64,000 nt of DNA from positions 73,177,501-73,241,500 of the forward strand of contig NC_088920.1 in assembly GCF_038396675.1 (NCBI RefSeq), read 5' to 3'. The stretch is from Hydra vulgaris (taxonomy: Eukaryota; Cnidaria; Hydrozoa; Anthoathecata; Hydridae). Of this stretch, positions 1 to 7,636 are shown in pieces. The position numbers and the translations under genes are program-made. The notes beneath the pieces are model-generated. The model saw nothing but the letters and a program-made list of their open reading frames with translations. It ran no database searches and was not told where the DNA came from. Numbering within the stretch: the stretch's first letter is position 1; every line of letters starts with the position of its first letter.

Positions 1-135
1 GACATAATGATTATAAATGTCGAGTTCTTCAAAAAATGTTTTTTGATATTTTTTTGCAGACATCAAGACAAATACCAGTTCTTCACCTGTTAATTGGATT
101 GTGTTTTTGACAGTACAATTGCAATTTCCACACAT
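1..135 (-). CDS. Partial small arm gene (family of 53317-53478)
   Basis: The frame is open from an ATG at 135 to the left window edge, so the gene is 3'-truncated by the window (45 codons seen). The start is preceded on the minus strand by poly-T, AG and CTAACTAATACA, the arm leader motif. The second arm copy has a homologue at 53317-53478: both share an N-terminal MxGN, an acidic/hydrophobic segment, and an ExLxxY-type C-terminal helix. The function is not recognised. It is the outermost gene of the arm. Confidence 0.6.
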   Translation of the reverse strand, partial: MCGNCNCTVKNTIQLTGEELVFVLMSAKKYQKTFFEELDIYNHYV

Positions 136-209
136 TGTATTAGTTAGCTAAAAAAAAAATTTATTGATAGAAAATAGTTTTACAATAAAAAAATAACCGT
201 GATAAATAT

Positions 210-464
210 TTACAAAAATGAATCATTATAAAAATTTTTATTGAGTTCAAATGGGGGTGCATCGCAAATCCATTGTTCTGGAGGGCTCGTGTTACTTTTT
301 TCTTCCATTTGTTTTTTGTTTTTCAATTCTAATTTTGAGCATTTTTTAAAATCCAGACCTTTTAATTTTATATGGAAATGTTTTAGTTTTATATTTGCGG
401 GTTTTAATTCGAATGAAGTAGCTGTGAGGTCTTCTTCCCAGTTTTCATTATTATTAATATTCAT
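210..464 (-). CDS. Small hypothetical arm protein, 84 aa
   Basis: The start at 464 follows poly-T, TTTAG and a short A-rich leader on the minus strand. The protein is charged; a Lys-rich middle (about residues 25-55) is followed by a short Pro/Cys segment (SPPEQWICDAPPFELN). No known domain is recognised. The copy at 53585-53791 aligns over the first half (ExKPAN/LPNLKLK...GLD pattern) but has an in-frame TAG at codon 9 where this copy has Trp. Conservation of the leader and of the Leu/Lys pattern supports a real gene. Confidence 0.5.
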   Translation of the reverse strand: MNINNNENWEEDLTATSFELKPANIKLKHFHIKLKGLDFKKCSKLELKNKKQMEEKSNTSPPEQWICDAPPFELNKNFYNDSFL

Positions 465-599
465 TTTTATTTATTTCTAAAGAAAAAAAGAAATGTTAGT
501 ATAAAGTAATATAAAAAAAATAAGCAATGAAAAACAAAAAAAAAATGTAATAAAAAAACACAAAAAATGTAATAAAATATATATTTCTGTATAAAAAAG

Positions 600-855
600 T
601 TATTCATTTTTTTTCAAGTAGCATGCTTGGCACACGCCACATTTCTTCATACAAAAGTAACGCTTATTTAATGTTTGTGAGTGTTTTAGACTTTCTCGTT
701 GAAGTTGAAAGAAGTAGGGATACATGGCTGTAAAACAAAAAAAAAGTTGAATGAAAAATTTTAATGATAAAAATAAATACAGAAGAAAAAAATATACCTT
801 TCATTTGTTTTTTCACTTTTTTGTTTGGCTTTCTTTTGCTGTAACCATATTTCAT
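600..855 (-). CDS. Spliced small CxxC protein, two exons, 61 aa
   Basis: Exon 1 is 798-855 and exon 2 is 600-727, separated by a 70-base GT-AG intron (donor GTATAT at 792-797; acceptor TTTTACAG ending at 728). Together they give exactly 62 codons. The encoded protein has a basic N-terminus (residues 1-20, rich in Lys/Arg) and ends with a Cys-rich tail (CMKKCGVCQACYLKK). The second arm copy (53920-54181) has the same two-exon structure, the same donor, and also exactly 62 codons, which strongly supports the splice model. Function unknown; the Cys tail could bind a metal. Confidence 0.75.
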
Positions 856-873
856 TTTTTTTTATTAGTTTGT

Positions 874-1344
874 CTATAAATATAAAATGATATCATTATA
901 ATGTACAAAATTATTTTCACGAATATAATAATATTGATCTATTGCCCATTGAATGTATTTTCTAATACAATTATAAAAAAAATCAAGTTGTTCATTTTTA
1001 ATATAACGATTATTATAGTGTGATCTAAACATTTCGTATAAAGAAGCAATAATTTTTCTTTGTATCCAATAAAATAAATTATGATTGAATAGAAAACTAA
1101 TGTTGTCATAATAAGAAAAGTCATAAATATAAAAAGATTTGTTTTCATCATAATAAAAATATAAATTTCCAAGCTGTTCTTTTAAAAATTCCAATTCAAT
1201 TTTAATTCTTCTATATGCCAATTTTCTTTTACACAAATCTTTTAACGTTTTCAAGTCTCCATCCATGTTATTTTTTGTTTCGGATGTAAACCAACTAACA
1301 ATGTGGATAATGTCGTATTCATAAAAGTGTTTACTTCTTTGCAT
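874..1344 (-). CDS. Helical arm protein, 156 aa (family A)
   Basis: The start at 1344 is preceded by poly-T AG TTAACTAATAAAA. The protein is aromatic- and Lys-rich and looks all-helical. Its middle (LKDLCKRKLAYRRIKIELE) is nearly identical to the centre of the next gene (1369-2109), so the two are paralogues and probably arose by duplication. A copy at 54204-54658 is broken by a frameshift. No established domain is recognised; a small helical-bundle adaptor or apoptosis regulator would fit the neighbours but is only a guess. Confidence 0.6.
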   Translation of the reverse strand: MQRSKHFYEYDIIHIVSWFTSETKNNMDGDLKTLKDLCKRKLAYRRIKIELEFLKEQLGNLYFYYDENKSFYIYDFSYYDNISFLFNHNLFYWIQRKIIASLYEMFRSHYNNRYIKNEQLDFFYNCIRKYIQWAIDQYYYIRENNFVHYNDIILYL

Positions 1345-1368
1345 TTTTTTTATTAGTTAACTAAAAAA

Positions 1369-2109
1369 TTAAAAATATTGTTTTACAATTTGAAAATGAA
1401 TAAAACAAGGTTCAATAGTATAAAAATATTGTTGTTGTGACCAACTTATATATTCCATGATTAAACGATATAATTTTCGTATTAAATGTATTTCCAGTTG
1501 TTTATTTGGATCAGCAAAATAGGATATTTCTGTAAATAGTATATGAAATAATTTGTAAAGATATTCTCTTTGAAGATTAAAAAATAATAAACGATTATTA
1601 AAAATATTAAAATAGGAATCAAATTCAAAATCAACGATGGAATGAAAGCTGTAAAATAACAAACGAATATTATCTTTATTTTTCCATTTGCTATGTGGTA
1701 GTTTGGTTTTATCAAATAAAGAAATAATTTTCTTTTGCAACTGTTGAAATTCTAAATAAATTCGTCGATAAGCCAAAGTTCTTTTGCACAAATCTTTCAA
1801 GCTAAGTTGTGATTGAATTTCACGGGTAAATCTGTTAAAGCGATTCAAACTATAACTGTCGAAAATAAATTGATAATAAGAAAAATGACGTTCTTCTTGA
1901 GTAAACCAGATGAGTGTTTGTTGTTCAAAGTTTTTAATATAAGAAAGAATGTTGAATTCTAAATAATGACTAGCTTTTCTTGTTTCTTTGTCTATTTCTA
2001 TAAACTTTTTTTCTCGTCCCATTTGTCGATGAAGACTTTGTAAAAAGTGACGAAGTGTAGTTTCTTCTTTATAAAGTATTCTTCTAATATTTCCCCAGTT
2101 GCTTCCCAT
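1369..2109 (-). CDS. Helical arm protein, 246 aa (family A, long paralogue)
   Basis: The start at 2109 lies just after poly-T AG ACAACTAAT on the minus strand. It shares the LKDLCKRTLAYRRI block and the C-terminal YI-W-QQYFY block with its neighbour at 874-1344, but has about 90 extra N-terminal residues (basic, QMGREKKFIEIDKETRK). The second arm copy has the same gene split by a 3-kb transposon (54992-57969). It appears wholly helical, with no membrane segment or catalytic motif. Function unknown. Confidence 0.6.
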   Translation of the reverse strand: MGSNWGNIRRILYKEETTLRHFLQSLHRQMGREKKFIEIDKETRKASHYLEFNILSYIKNFEQQTLIWFTQEERHFSYYQFIFDSYSLNRFNRFTREIQSQLSLKDLCKRTLAYRRIYLEFQQLQKKIISLFDKTKLPHSKWKNKDNIRLLFYSFHSIVDFEFDSYFNIFNNRLLFFNLQREYLYKLFHILFTEISYFADPNKQLEIHLIRKLYRLIMEYISWSQQQYFYTIEPCFIHFQIVKQYF

Positions 2110-2228
2110 TATTTTTAATTAGTTGTCTAAAAAAAAAAAAAGTTTACAAATGGAGTTAATACAAGTAAAAAAAATTTATAAATTGAGTTATACAAGTAAA
2201 AAAATTTTTTTTACCTAAAAAAAAAGAG

Positions 2229-2657
2229 TTAAATGAATTCTTGTGCACATTCAGGTGCTTCAGCTGGTTTTGGATTATATAAATGAAATAGTTCTTGTTG
2301 TTTTGCTTCTACAACTGCACTTGGATATGCTGGTGCATATACAGGTGGACGATTATTAACAACGCATTCTTCGTAACTAGGAAGACGTGGTATTTTATTT
2401 TTGTATTTGTTGAAAATATCATTTCGATGAATTGTTTTACATAATACGAGTAGATATTCCAATTTACTTTCTAATGATTCGTAAAGATGGCCATGTTCAC
2501 TTTGAATAGTATTATCTTTAAAGTATTCTATAATATCCAAACCATTTTTTAAAGTTTGTTTGATTCCTAACGGTATTCTGAGTAAGAATTTGATAGATTG
2601 CACGTTGTTGGTTGTTAGTTCAAAACTAATTTCTCTGAATATATCAATTGTATTCAT
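2229..2657 (-). CDS. Death-effector-domain-like protein, 142 aa
   Basis: The start is set at 2657, directly after poly-T AG ATTAACTAATAAAA; an upstream in-frame ATG at 2750 lies before this leader and is rejected. Residues 1-90 show the death-effector-domain layout: a first helix with IFREISFELT, then SIKFLLRIPLG, an intermediate acidic helix, and LEYLLVLCKTIHRND, matching the family's SLKFLL and LLxxIxRxDL pattern. The C-terminus is Pro-rich (PAYPSAVVEAKQ, PAEAPE) and lacks a caspase domain. Copies are at 58502-58939 and, with a nonsense codon, at 52245-52661. By analogy with viral FLIP-type proteins it could block caspase-8/FADD assembly; that is inference. Confidence 0.6.
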   Translation of the reverse strand: MNTIDIFREISFELTTNNVQSIKFLLRIPLGIKQTLKNGLDIIEYFKDNTIQSEHGHLYESLESKLEYLLVLCKTIHRNDIFNKYKNKIPRLPSYEECVVNNRPPVYAPAYPSAVVEAKQQELFHLYNPKPAEAPECAQEFI

Positions 2658-2755
2658 TTTTTTATTAGTTAATCTAAAAAAATAATGTATAATTATTAGA
2701 TAAAAGTATAAAAAAAATATAAAAATTGAGGTATAACAGTTAACAAACAAATATA

Positions 2756-3796
2756 TTATTGTATACTAATCGCGATAAATAAATTATTGTTAATAATAAA
2801 TGGTTTTAGTTCTTCGTGTGAAATAAAATTCTTATAACCAACAGCTACATTATATTCAGTGGTAGGTTTATCAAATGAACTGTCGTCTAAAAGTTGAAGA
2901 TAATTATTGTTGGTAGTAGTACGAGTAAAAAATTGTTCTTTATTTCTCAAGGTGATATTGACATTTTTGGTAAAAGGCCATTGTAAACCATCGTCCAGAT
3001 CACCTCTTAACAATTGAAAGTAAATGGCTAGATTGTTGATGACGGTACTTCGTGTATACACTTTTATTCGATAACGGTATCCTTCTGATGTGTAAACGGG
3101 TTCTGTATAAAATGTTTCATCTGATAACAGCCTGAGATTCATTTGATCGAGTTTGATTAATTGCGTGTCTTTAAAAACGTGTTGAATTATCTTGTCTTTT
3201 TTAGGTTGTTGAATGTAATTTTTTAAGGCTAAGAATTCTGTGCTATTTTCTTCTACGATATTATAAAGTTTTGTTATTTCTTGTTTGAGATGTTCTGTAT
3301 CTTGTTGATTTGCTAAAACCAACATGTTGTCATAAAAGAGACTTTTTAAATCTGCCATTTCTTGGTTCGTTTTTGCTAGGGTTTGTTGAAGTTTGTCATT
3401 TTCTTCTTTTAGATTTTTAATTTCTTTTTCTTGAAGACTCTTCATTTTAATCATGATTTGATTCATAGAAAGATTCAAATAATTTAAATTTTTCTTTTCG
3501 TCTTGAACGACTTGGTTTAAATAACGATTTTGTTGCTCTTTATAATATTGAAAGCAAATGACAGAGTGTTCATAATAATCTTGATCATCGATTTTGGTAT
3601 TACAAAAAAAACATATTTTTTGGATATCTAAAAATTCATAATCACATTCGTGGTTTAACAAATCTTGTACCTTTTTTTTACAGGTGAAACATTCGTGGGA
3701 GTATTGTTCTGTAGAACAATCTGCTTGATGCAGTAAAAGTTCTTTTGAACTAAATTCTTTGTCGCAAAAACAGCAAGGATATATGTTTACTGACAT
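2756..3796 (-). CDS. TRAF-like zinc-finger, coiled-coil and MATH protein, 346 aa
   Basis: The start follows poly-T CAG CAACTAATAAAA. Three short C2HC-type fingers are visible in residues 1-80 (CCFCDKEFSSKELLLHQADC; CFTCKKKVQDLLNHEC; CFFCNTKIDDQDYYEHSVIC). A coiled coil covers roughly 85-190, and a TRAF-C/MATH domain about 225-346 (YRIKVY, LAIYFQLLRGDLDDGLQWPF, VGYKNFISHEEL). The layout copies animal TRAF proteins but no RING finger is seen, so it should bind receptor tails or other TRAFs without ubiquitin-ligase activity. Related genes are at 59054-60096 (broken), 51185-52182 (broken, with an intron) and, MATH only, 16372-16929. Confidence 0.8.
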   Translation of the reverse strand: MSVNIYPCCFCDKEFSSKELLLHQADCSTEQYSHECFTCKKKVQDLLNHECDYEFLDIQKICFFCNTKIDDQDYYEHSVICFQYYKEQQNRYLNQVVQDEKKNLNYLNLSMNQIMIKMKSLQEKEIKNLKEENDKLQQTLAKTNQEMADLKSLFYDNMLVLANQQDTEHLKQEITKLYNIVEENSTEFLALKNYIQQPKKDKIIQHVFKDTQLIKLDQMNLRLLSDETFYTEPVYTSEGYRYRIKVYTRSTVINNLAIYFQLLRGDLDDGLQWPFTKNVNITLRNKEQFFTRTTTNNNYLQLLDDSSFDKPTTEYNVAVGYKNFISHEELKPFIINNNLFIAISIQ

Positions 3797-3867
3797 TTTT
3801 TTATTAGTTGCTGAAAAAAAAACATTTATTTATATAAAAACTATAAAAAAAAATATACATGTCTTTT

Positions 3868-4068
3868 TTAACATAAAAGAATTAATAAATAAACAAAATT
3901 GCTCAATAAAACATATAAAAGAATAAAAATATAAATAAGGTTCTTTTCAATAACTTCTTCTTCTTCAAATATATTGTTAAAAGTTATATTTTCTATTTCT
4001 TTTTGTTCTTCATTTAAATAATCACCAAACCCAGGAAACATATCTTCAAAATCATCATTATTATTCAT
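3868..4068 (-). CDS. Small acidic tail-anchored protein, 66 aa
   Basis: The start at 4068 follows poly-T AG ACAACTAA. Residues 1-40 are acidic (MNNNDDFEDMFPGFGDYL, then a Glu run); residues 43-66 are a single hydrophobic segment ending at the C-terminus, typical of a tail-anchored membrane protein. The copy at 60177-60361 keeps the DDFEDMFPGF core but has lost the ATG. The role is unknown; membrane adaptor or receptor decoy are possibilities. Confidence 0.55.
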   Translation of the reverse strand: MNNNDDFEDMFPGFGDYLNEEQKEIENITFNNIFEEEEVIEKNLIYIFILLYVLLSNFVYLLILLC

Positions 4069-4282
4069 TTTTTTAGTTGTCTAAAAAAAAAAAAAGAAAA
4101 AATTACAAAATAAAGTGATCTTATTTTATCACAACAGTTCGTCTTATGCTGCAATACGATGAAAAAAAATTACAAAATAAAGTTACAAAATAAAGTTCTT
4201 ATTGTCGAGTTTATTATTTAAAAAGTGATGATTGTTATTTGTTTTTAGTTGACTAAAAAAAGATATATTTATAAATAAAAAA
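4069..4282. other. Intergenic stretch with orphan leader
   Basis: No gene is seen. It contains one more copy of the arm leader at about 4240-4262 (minus strand: poly-T AG TCAACTAA) that is not followed by an ATG. A segment around 4120-4150 (TTATTTTATCACAAC-AGTTCGTCTTATG) is conserved at 60450-60482 in the second arm copy, so it may be the relic of a small gene or a regulatory element. Confidence 0.4.
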
Positions 4283-4743
4283 TTATAAATAAAGCTCTGG
4301 TAAGTTGTCCATTTTATTAATAATGTCTATAACGTATTGTTCCCAATCCATTTCATCTAAGATTTCATGCATTTCTTTTTCTATTTCTTCCACTTTTTTT
4401 TCCATTTCTTCTGCCAACATTTGTAATTTAAGTTCTTCAATATCGTCTGATTCTTCTTCCATTTCTTGTACTAATTGAACTAAATATTTTTCATAATCTT
4501 CCTCTGTTAATTCTTCCATTTCCATAAGTTCTTCCAAATCTTTTTCTTCTTCTTTTGTCAATAATAACTCGTAGCATATAGTACCCTCATAGCATATAGT
4601 ATCCTCATTATTTTCTCCATAACTAAAAGAAAAATAAAATATAAAAAATAAAATATAAAAAAAATGTATAAAAAAGAAAAAAATAGTGTATAGGCTTACC
4701 ATCCACAGTTTTTGATATATCGATTTTCGATATATTGTTTCAT
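4283..4743 (-). CDS. Spliced acidic helical protein, two exons, 127 aa
   Basis: Exon 1 is 4700-4743 and exon 2 is 4283-4622, with a 77-base intron (donor GTAAGC, acceptor TTTTAG). The total is 128 codons, in phase. Exon 1 encodes a short Tyr/Lys N-terminus ending in a Cys-Gly; exon 2 encodes a Cys-containing segment then a very acidic Glu-rich helix (about residues 40-115). The second copy (60514-60958) has the same 44-base exon 1 and the same splice sites. The start follows poly-T AG CAACCTAAT. Function unknown; the charged coiled helix suggests protein-protein contacts. Confidence 0.75.
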
Positions 4744-4867
4744 TATTTTAATATATTAGGTTGCTAAAAAATAAAAAAATTACAAATTAATTACAAAAAT
4801 TTACAATATTTTACAATACTGAAATACTGAAATAACCTAAAAGTGTATAATTAAATACTAAAAAAAA

Positions 4868-5197
4868 TTATTGCATTATAAAATTTTGTACAATTTCCAT
4901 AGTTTTTTTTATATGATCTAAAAGTGTATTATTAATTTCATATGTTGTATTATCGATAGTCCATTCCCATAAAGCTTGATATATTGCGCGAGCTGCTTCG
5001 AGTTCGGTACCTTTTCTTTGATAAATCAAGTTTAAAAGTCTCATCATTCTTTCATTACTGTTGGGGTTATCGTGTTGTATACATTCTATTTCTCGCTTTT
5101 CATAACCAAGATAAGCTGCTAAAGTTTGCCATCGTTCTGCCATTTGCCATGGTTGCAATTGTGCTGCTATTTTTAGTTTTAATTGTGTATAATTCAT
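4868..5197 (-). CDS. Death-domain-like protein, 109 aa
   Basis: The start follows poly-T AG CAAATAAAATA. The protein is essentially one six-helix death-fold: WQMAERWQTLAAYLGYEKREIECI, then a polar stretch and ERMMRLLNLIYQRKGTELEAARAIYQALWEW, matching the death-domain pattern W..LA..LG....I..I followed by ...LL..W. There is no effector domain. It sits next to a second death-domain gene (5228-5512); in the second arm copy the two are fused in frame (61097-61723). It is likely to interact with host death-fold adaptors. Confidence 0.75.
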   Translation of the reverse strand: MNYTQLKLKIAAQLQPWQMAERWQTLAAYLGYEKREIECIQHDNPNSNERMMRLLNLIYQRKGTELEAARAIYQALWEWTIDNTTYEINNTLLDHIKKTMEIVQNFIMQ

Positions 5198-5227
5198 TAT
5201 TTTATTTGCTAAAAAAATATAAAAAAA

Positions 5228-5512
5228 TTAATACAAATAATTCATTATAAATAATTTACATTGTTGTATGTTATATAAAAGTTTTTCATCTTCCCACATG
5301 GATAAAATAAAATACAAATGCTTTATCGCCAACTTTTTGTTTGGTTGATTTAGTATAAATAAAGTTAATACGTTTATTAATTTATCGAATGTTTTTATAT
5401 AATTTTTATTAATTTTTCTAATTTCAGTTCTTTTTAAATTTAACAAAAACGCCAAATGTTTCCATTCAAGATGGAGTTGCTTTGAGGTGTGATTTATTAT
5501 TTCTTTAATCAT
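5228..5512 (-). CDS. Death-domain-like protein, 94 aa
   Basis: The pattern is a small death-fold: QLHLEWKHLAFLLNLKRTEIRKI, then FDKLINVLTLFILNQ, KLAIKHLYFILSMWED. It starts at 5512 after CTAG AATAAATAAAAA. Its stop lies about 30 bases before the next death-domain gene's start. The homologue at 61410-61723 is joined to its partner as a single open frame. No other domain is present. Confidence 0.65.
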   Translation of the reverse strand: MIKEIINHTSKQLHLEWKHLAFLLNLKRTEIRKINKNYIKTFDKLINVLTLFILNQPNKKLAIKHLYFILSMWEDEKLLYNIQQCKLFIMNYLY

Positions 5513-5679
5513 TTTTTATTTATTCTAGTATATATAAAATAGTAATATTAAAATAGTAATAACAAAAAAATAGTAATGTATATATAATAGTAATAACAAA
5601 ATAGTAATAACAAAATAGTAATAACAACTAAAAAAAATTTTTTTCTATAAAAAAATATATACAAAAGCTTTATAAAATT

Positions 5680-6282
5680 TCGCTTTCTGTATATTCTGGA
5701 TCTGGACTGGAAAAAACAGACAAAGGGGATATTAAAAAAATATTTATACTTTTTAATAAAATAAAAAAAGATCAAGTTCAACTTACGAGGAGAGTAGTCC
5801 CAGTGTGAAGGACCCACTTCCCTATTGGGTTCTGGTGGTGATTGTGGTGGTGATCGTGGTGATAGTGGCGATAGTGGCGATAGTAGTGGCGATCGTGGTG
5901 GTGAACGTGGATAGGGATTTTCTAAAAAAAGAAAATATTTTTTAAAAAATGAATTTTTTTAATAAGAAAAAATGGTAAAGTTAAAAAAACTTACGACGAG
6001 TGCGAGAAAATCTTGTGTGATCTACAAAATTTTGGCTGACAAAGTTTCTAAACTCTTAGTCTTTGCATTTCTTTTTCTAGAAAAAAAATAGTATTTTAAA
6101 AAATAATAATTTTTCTTATAAAAATGAAAAAAAAAACCATAAAAACAATTACCTCTTTTTGCGTTGTATGGAAATACTAGTGCAATGGGTTTTTTTTTTT
6201 CATTTTGAATAATGAAAAATTGATCTTTTTCACTATCGCTAAACACTTCATATTTTATATTATTGATAGTAATATATCTCAT
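5680..6282 (-). CDS. Candidate multi-exon gene with Ser/Pro-rich exon
   Basis: Exon 1 begins at ATG 6282 and encodes about 43 residues (MRYITINNIKYEVFSDSEK...) ending at a GTAATT donor near 6152. A poly-T CTAG acceptor near 6080 and a GTAAGT donor near 5993 bracket a second piece, and a third piece (about 5785-5923) encodes a run of SP/RSPP/LSP repeats followed by an acidic HWDYSP segment, ending in a GTAAGT donor. A last short exon lies at about 5680-5709. All three frames of the second piece contain stops, so either exon 2 is skipped or the gene is damaged. The copy at 61840-62260 keeps the HWDYSP exon and its GTAAGT donor but has no Ser/Pro run. Confidence 0.4.
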
Positions 6283-6374
6283 TAAAACTAAAAAAAATAG
6301 GTTTATTTAGAAATAAATACTCTATTTTTTATTGTAATAAATATAAATAGTTATAAATATCATTTTTTTATAAA

Positions 6375-6710
6375 ATGCCTAAAATAAGGTATACTCCTAG
6401 ATCATTAAACACTGTCAATATGGCACGTACAAAAACAACAGTTCCTAGAACAAAAAAAGCAGTTCAAACACAAACAAGTAGAAAACAAAGTTCAACATCG
6501 ACACAGACTGAAAATCAGTATTTACCAAGCAATTGTAAAAGAATATTATCATGTTTACGAAGAACAAATAACAGATATAAAGATAATAAAACAAATCGTA
6601 AACTTGGAAGAGTTGGCAAAAGAATAAAACGCTGGGTTCATACTGCCGAATCCTATGTCGATATTAAACAACAATTAAAAGAAGCAAATATACGACGAAA
6701 AAATAAATAA
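6375..6710 (+). CDS. Basic protein, 111 aa, with conserved NRKLGRVGK motif
   Basis: It is the only plus-strand gene of the left arm. Two starts are possible: 6375 and an internal ATG at 6420, after which the N-terminus reads MARTKTTVPRTKK. The C-terminal half is very basic and carries a conserved block (SNCKRILSCLRRTNN, YKDNKTNRKLGRVGKR). The same block occurs at 62358-62774, in the broken gene at complement 50118-50502, and at the C-terminus of the core protein at 8290-8712. Probably nucleic-acid binding. The H3-like N-terminus is discussed in the findings. Confidence 0.7.
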   Translation: MPKIRYTPRSLNTVNMARTKTTVPRTKKAVQTQTSRKQSSTSTQTENQYLPSNCKRILSCLRRTNNRYKDNKTNRKLGRVGKRIKRWVHTAESYVDIKQQLKEANIRRKNK

Positions 6711-6727
6711 TATATTTATAAAAGTAT

Positions 6728-7272
6728 TTACAAATTATATAGATTTCTTTTTATTAAATAATTTAATTTTCTTTTAGCATTGCGACGTTTATACGACTTG
6801 CTTTGTTTCTTCTAAAAAATTTAAAAAAATAAAAAATTCTTAAAAAAAATTTATTTCTTTTTAAAAAATTTTTTTTTTAAAAATAACAACTTACTTTTTT
6901 TTTCAAAATATTGTTTTCTTGGAGCGGTTGAGTGTTTTGTTGGTTAGTTGGTATTTCTTGCTTAGTTGGGAGTTGGATACTTGATATTTCTTGTGTATTT
7001 ACTTTTGGTGTTTTTTTGTTTTTATTAATTGTAAAGTCTATATCTGTGTTTGTTTCGTTAAAAATTTCATAGTTGATATCGATATCTTCGTAATCATCTA
7101 TGACGATGATTTCTTTTTCATCGTCTATTTCATCGTCGCTTATAACAGTTATATCATTATCGCTAAATTCTAGTTCTTGTTCGCTTAATTCCATATTACC
7201 TGAAATAATTTCATCATTCTTCATAATTTTAGTCATTGTAAGTGTTAGCTTAGTAAAGCGAGCTTTTGCCAT
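6728..7272 (-). CDS. Spliced acidic protein with SUMO-interaction-like motifs, basic tail
   Basis: Exon 1 is 6895-7272 (126 codons), then a GTAAGT...TTTTTTAG intron, then exon 2 6728-6811 (27 codons plus stop). The homologue at 62687-63223 has the same donor and an exon 2 of exactly the same 84 bases. The acidic centre contains ITVISDDE and EIIVIDDYED, which match the consensus of SUMO-interacting motifs (hydrophobic core next to acidic residues). The exon 2 tail is Lys/Arg-rich and could be a nuclear localisation signal. Predicted nuclear role at SUMO-rich (PML-like) sites is inference. A TATA box lies upstream at 7300-7312. Confidence 0.75.
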
Positions 7273-7299
7273 TTGGTTTTGTTAATAAAAAATGCGCTT

Positions 7300-7312
7300 T
7301 TTATGTATAAAA
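7300..7312 (-). promoter_or_regulatory. TATA-like promoter of the 7272 gene
   Basis: On the minus strand the sequence reads TTTATACATAAAAAGCGC about 30 bases before the ATG. The equivalent position in the second arm copy (about 63250-63263) reads TTTATACATAAAAAAGCG, so the element is conserved. Confidence 0.5.
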
Positions 7313-7550
7313 TTTAATCTCTACAGATTAGTTTGTATAAAAGACAAAGTGATGCAACTTTATTCAATGAAAAGAAAATGCTGTGTCATGTTAGTTAAAT
7401 TTAGAAAGTTTTAATAAGGCTTTTATGAATAAGATTAAAACAGATTAAAAAACGAAGTAAACAACTTTTTAAAAACTCTACGAAGAAAAAACTCTGCGAT
7501 AAGTGTTAAAACAACATGATAAATAAATTCAAAACTTTATGAACCAATAC

Positions 7551-7636
7551 GTCGACGTAGCATAGTGCATTCGTTCGCCGCACTATGTTTCAAACGCCAT
7601 GCCATTAGACCGTCGTGGGTTCGATTCTCGTTGAGG
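7551..7636 (+). repeat. tRNA-like box A/box B segment with hairpin
   Basis: The segment has a box-A-like GTAGCATAGTGC (7558-7568) and a box-B-like GGTTCGATTC (7618-7627), spaced as in RNA polymerase III genes. CATAGTGC (7561-7568) and GCACTATG (7580-7587) form a perfect 8-bp hairpin. GTCGACG at the start and CGTTGA near the end can pair as an acceptor-like stem. It does not fold as a canonical tRNA (the T arm is short), so a tRNA-derived or SINE-like head is more likely. Copies lie at 63508-63594 (+) and 49205-49292 (-). Confidence 0.55.

Noticed and set aside
241..480. Plus-strand frame of 79 codons
   Set aside because: Antisense to the 210-464 gene, without leader or conserved homologue.
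2658..2750. N-terminal membrane segment on the death-effector-like protein
   Set aside because: It is upstream of the leader motif and not present in the second copy; the start at 2657 is preferred.
7551..7636. Genuine tRNA gene
   Set aside because: Box A and B are present but the T arm and anticodon stem do not form a standard cloverleaf; conserved together with repeats, so tRNA-derived is preferred.
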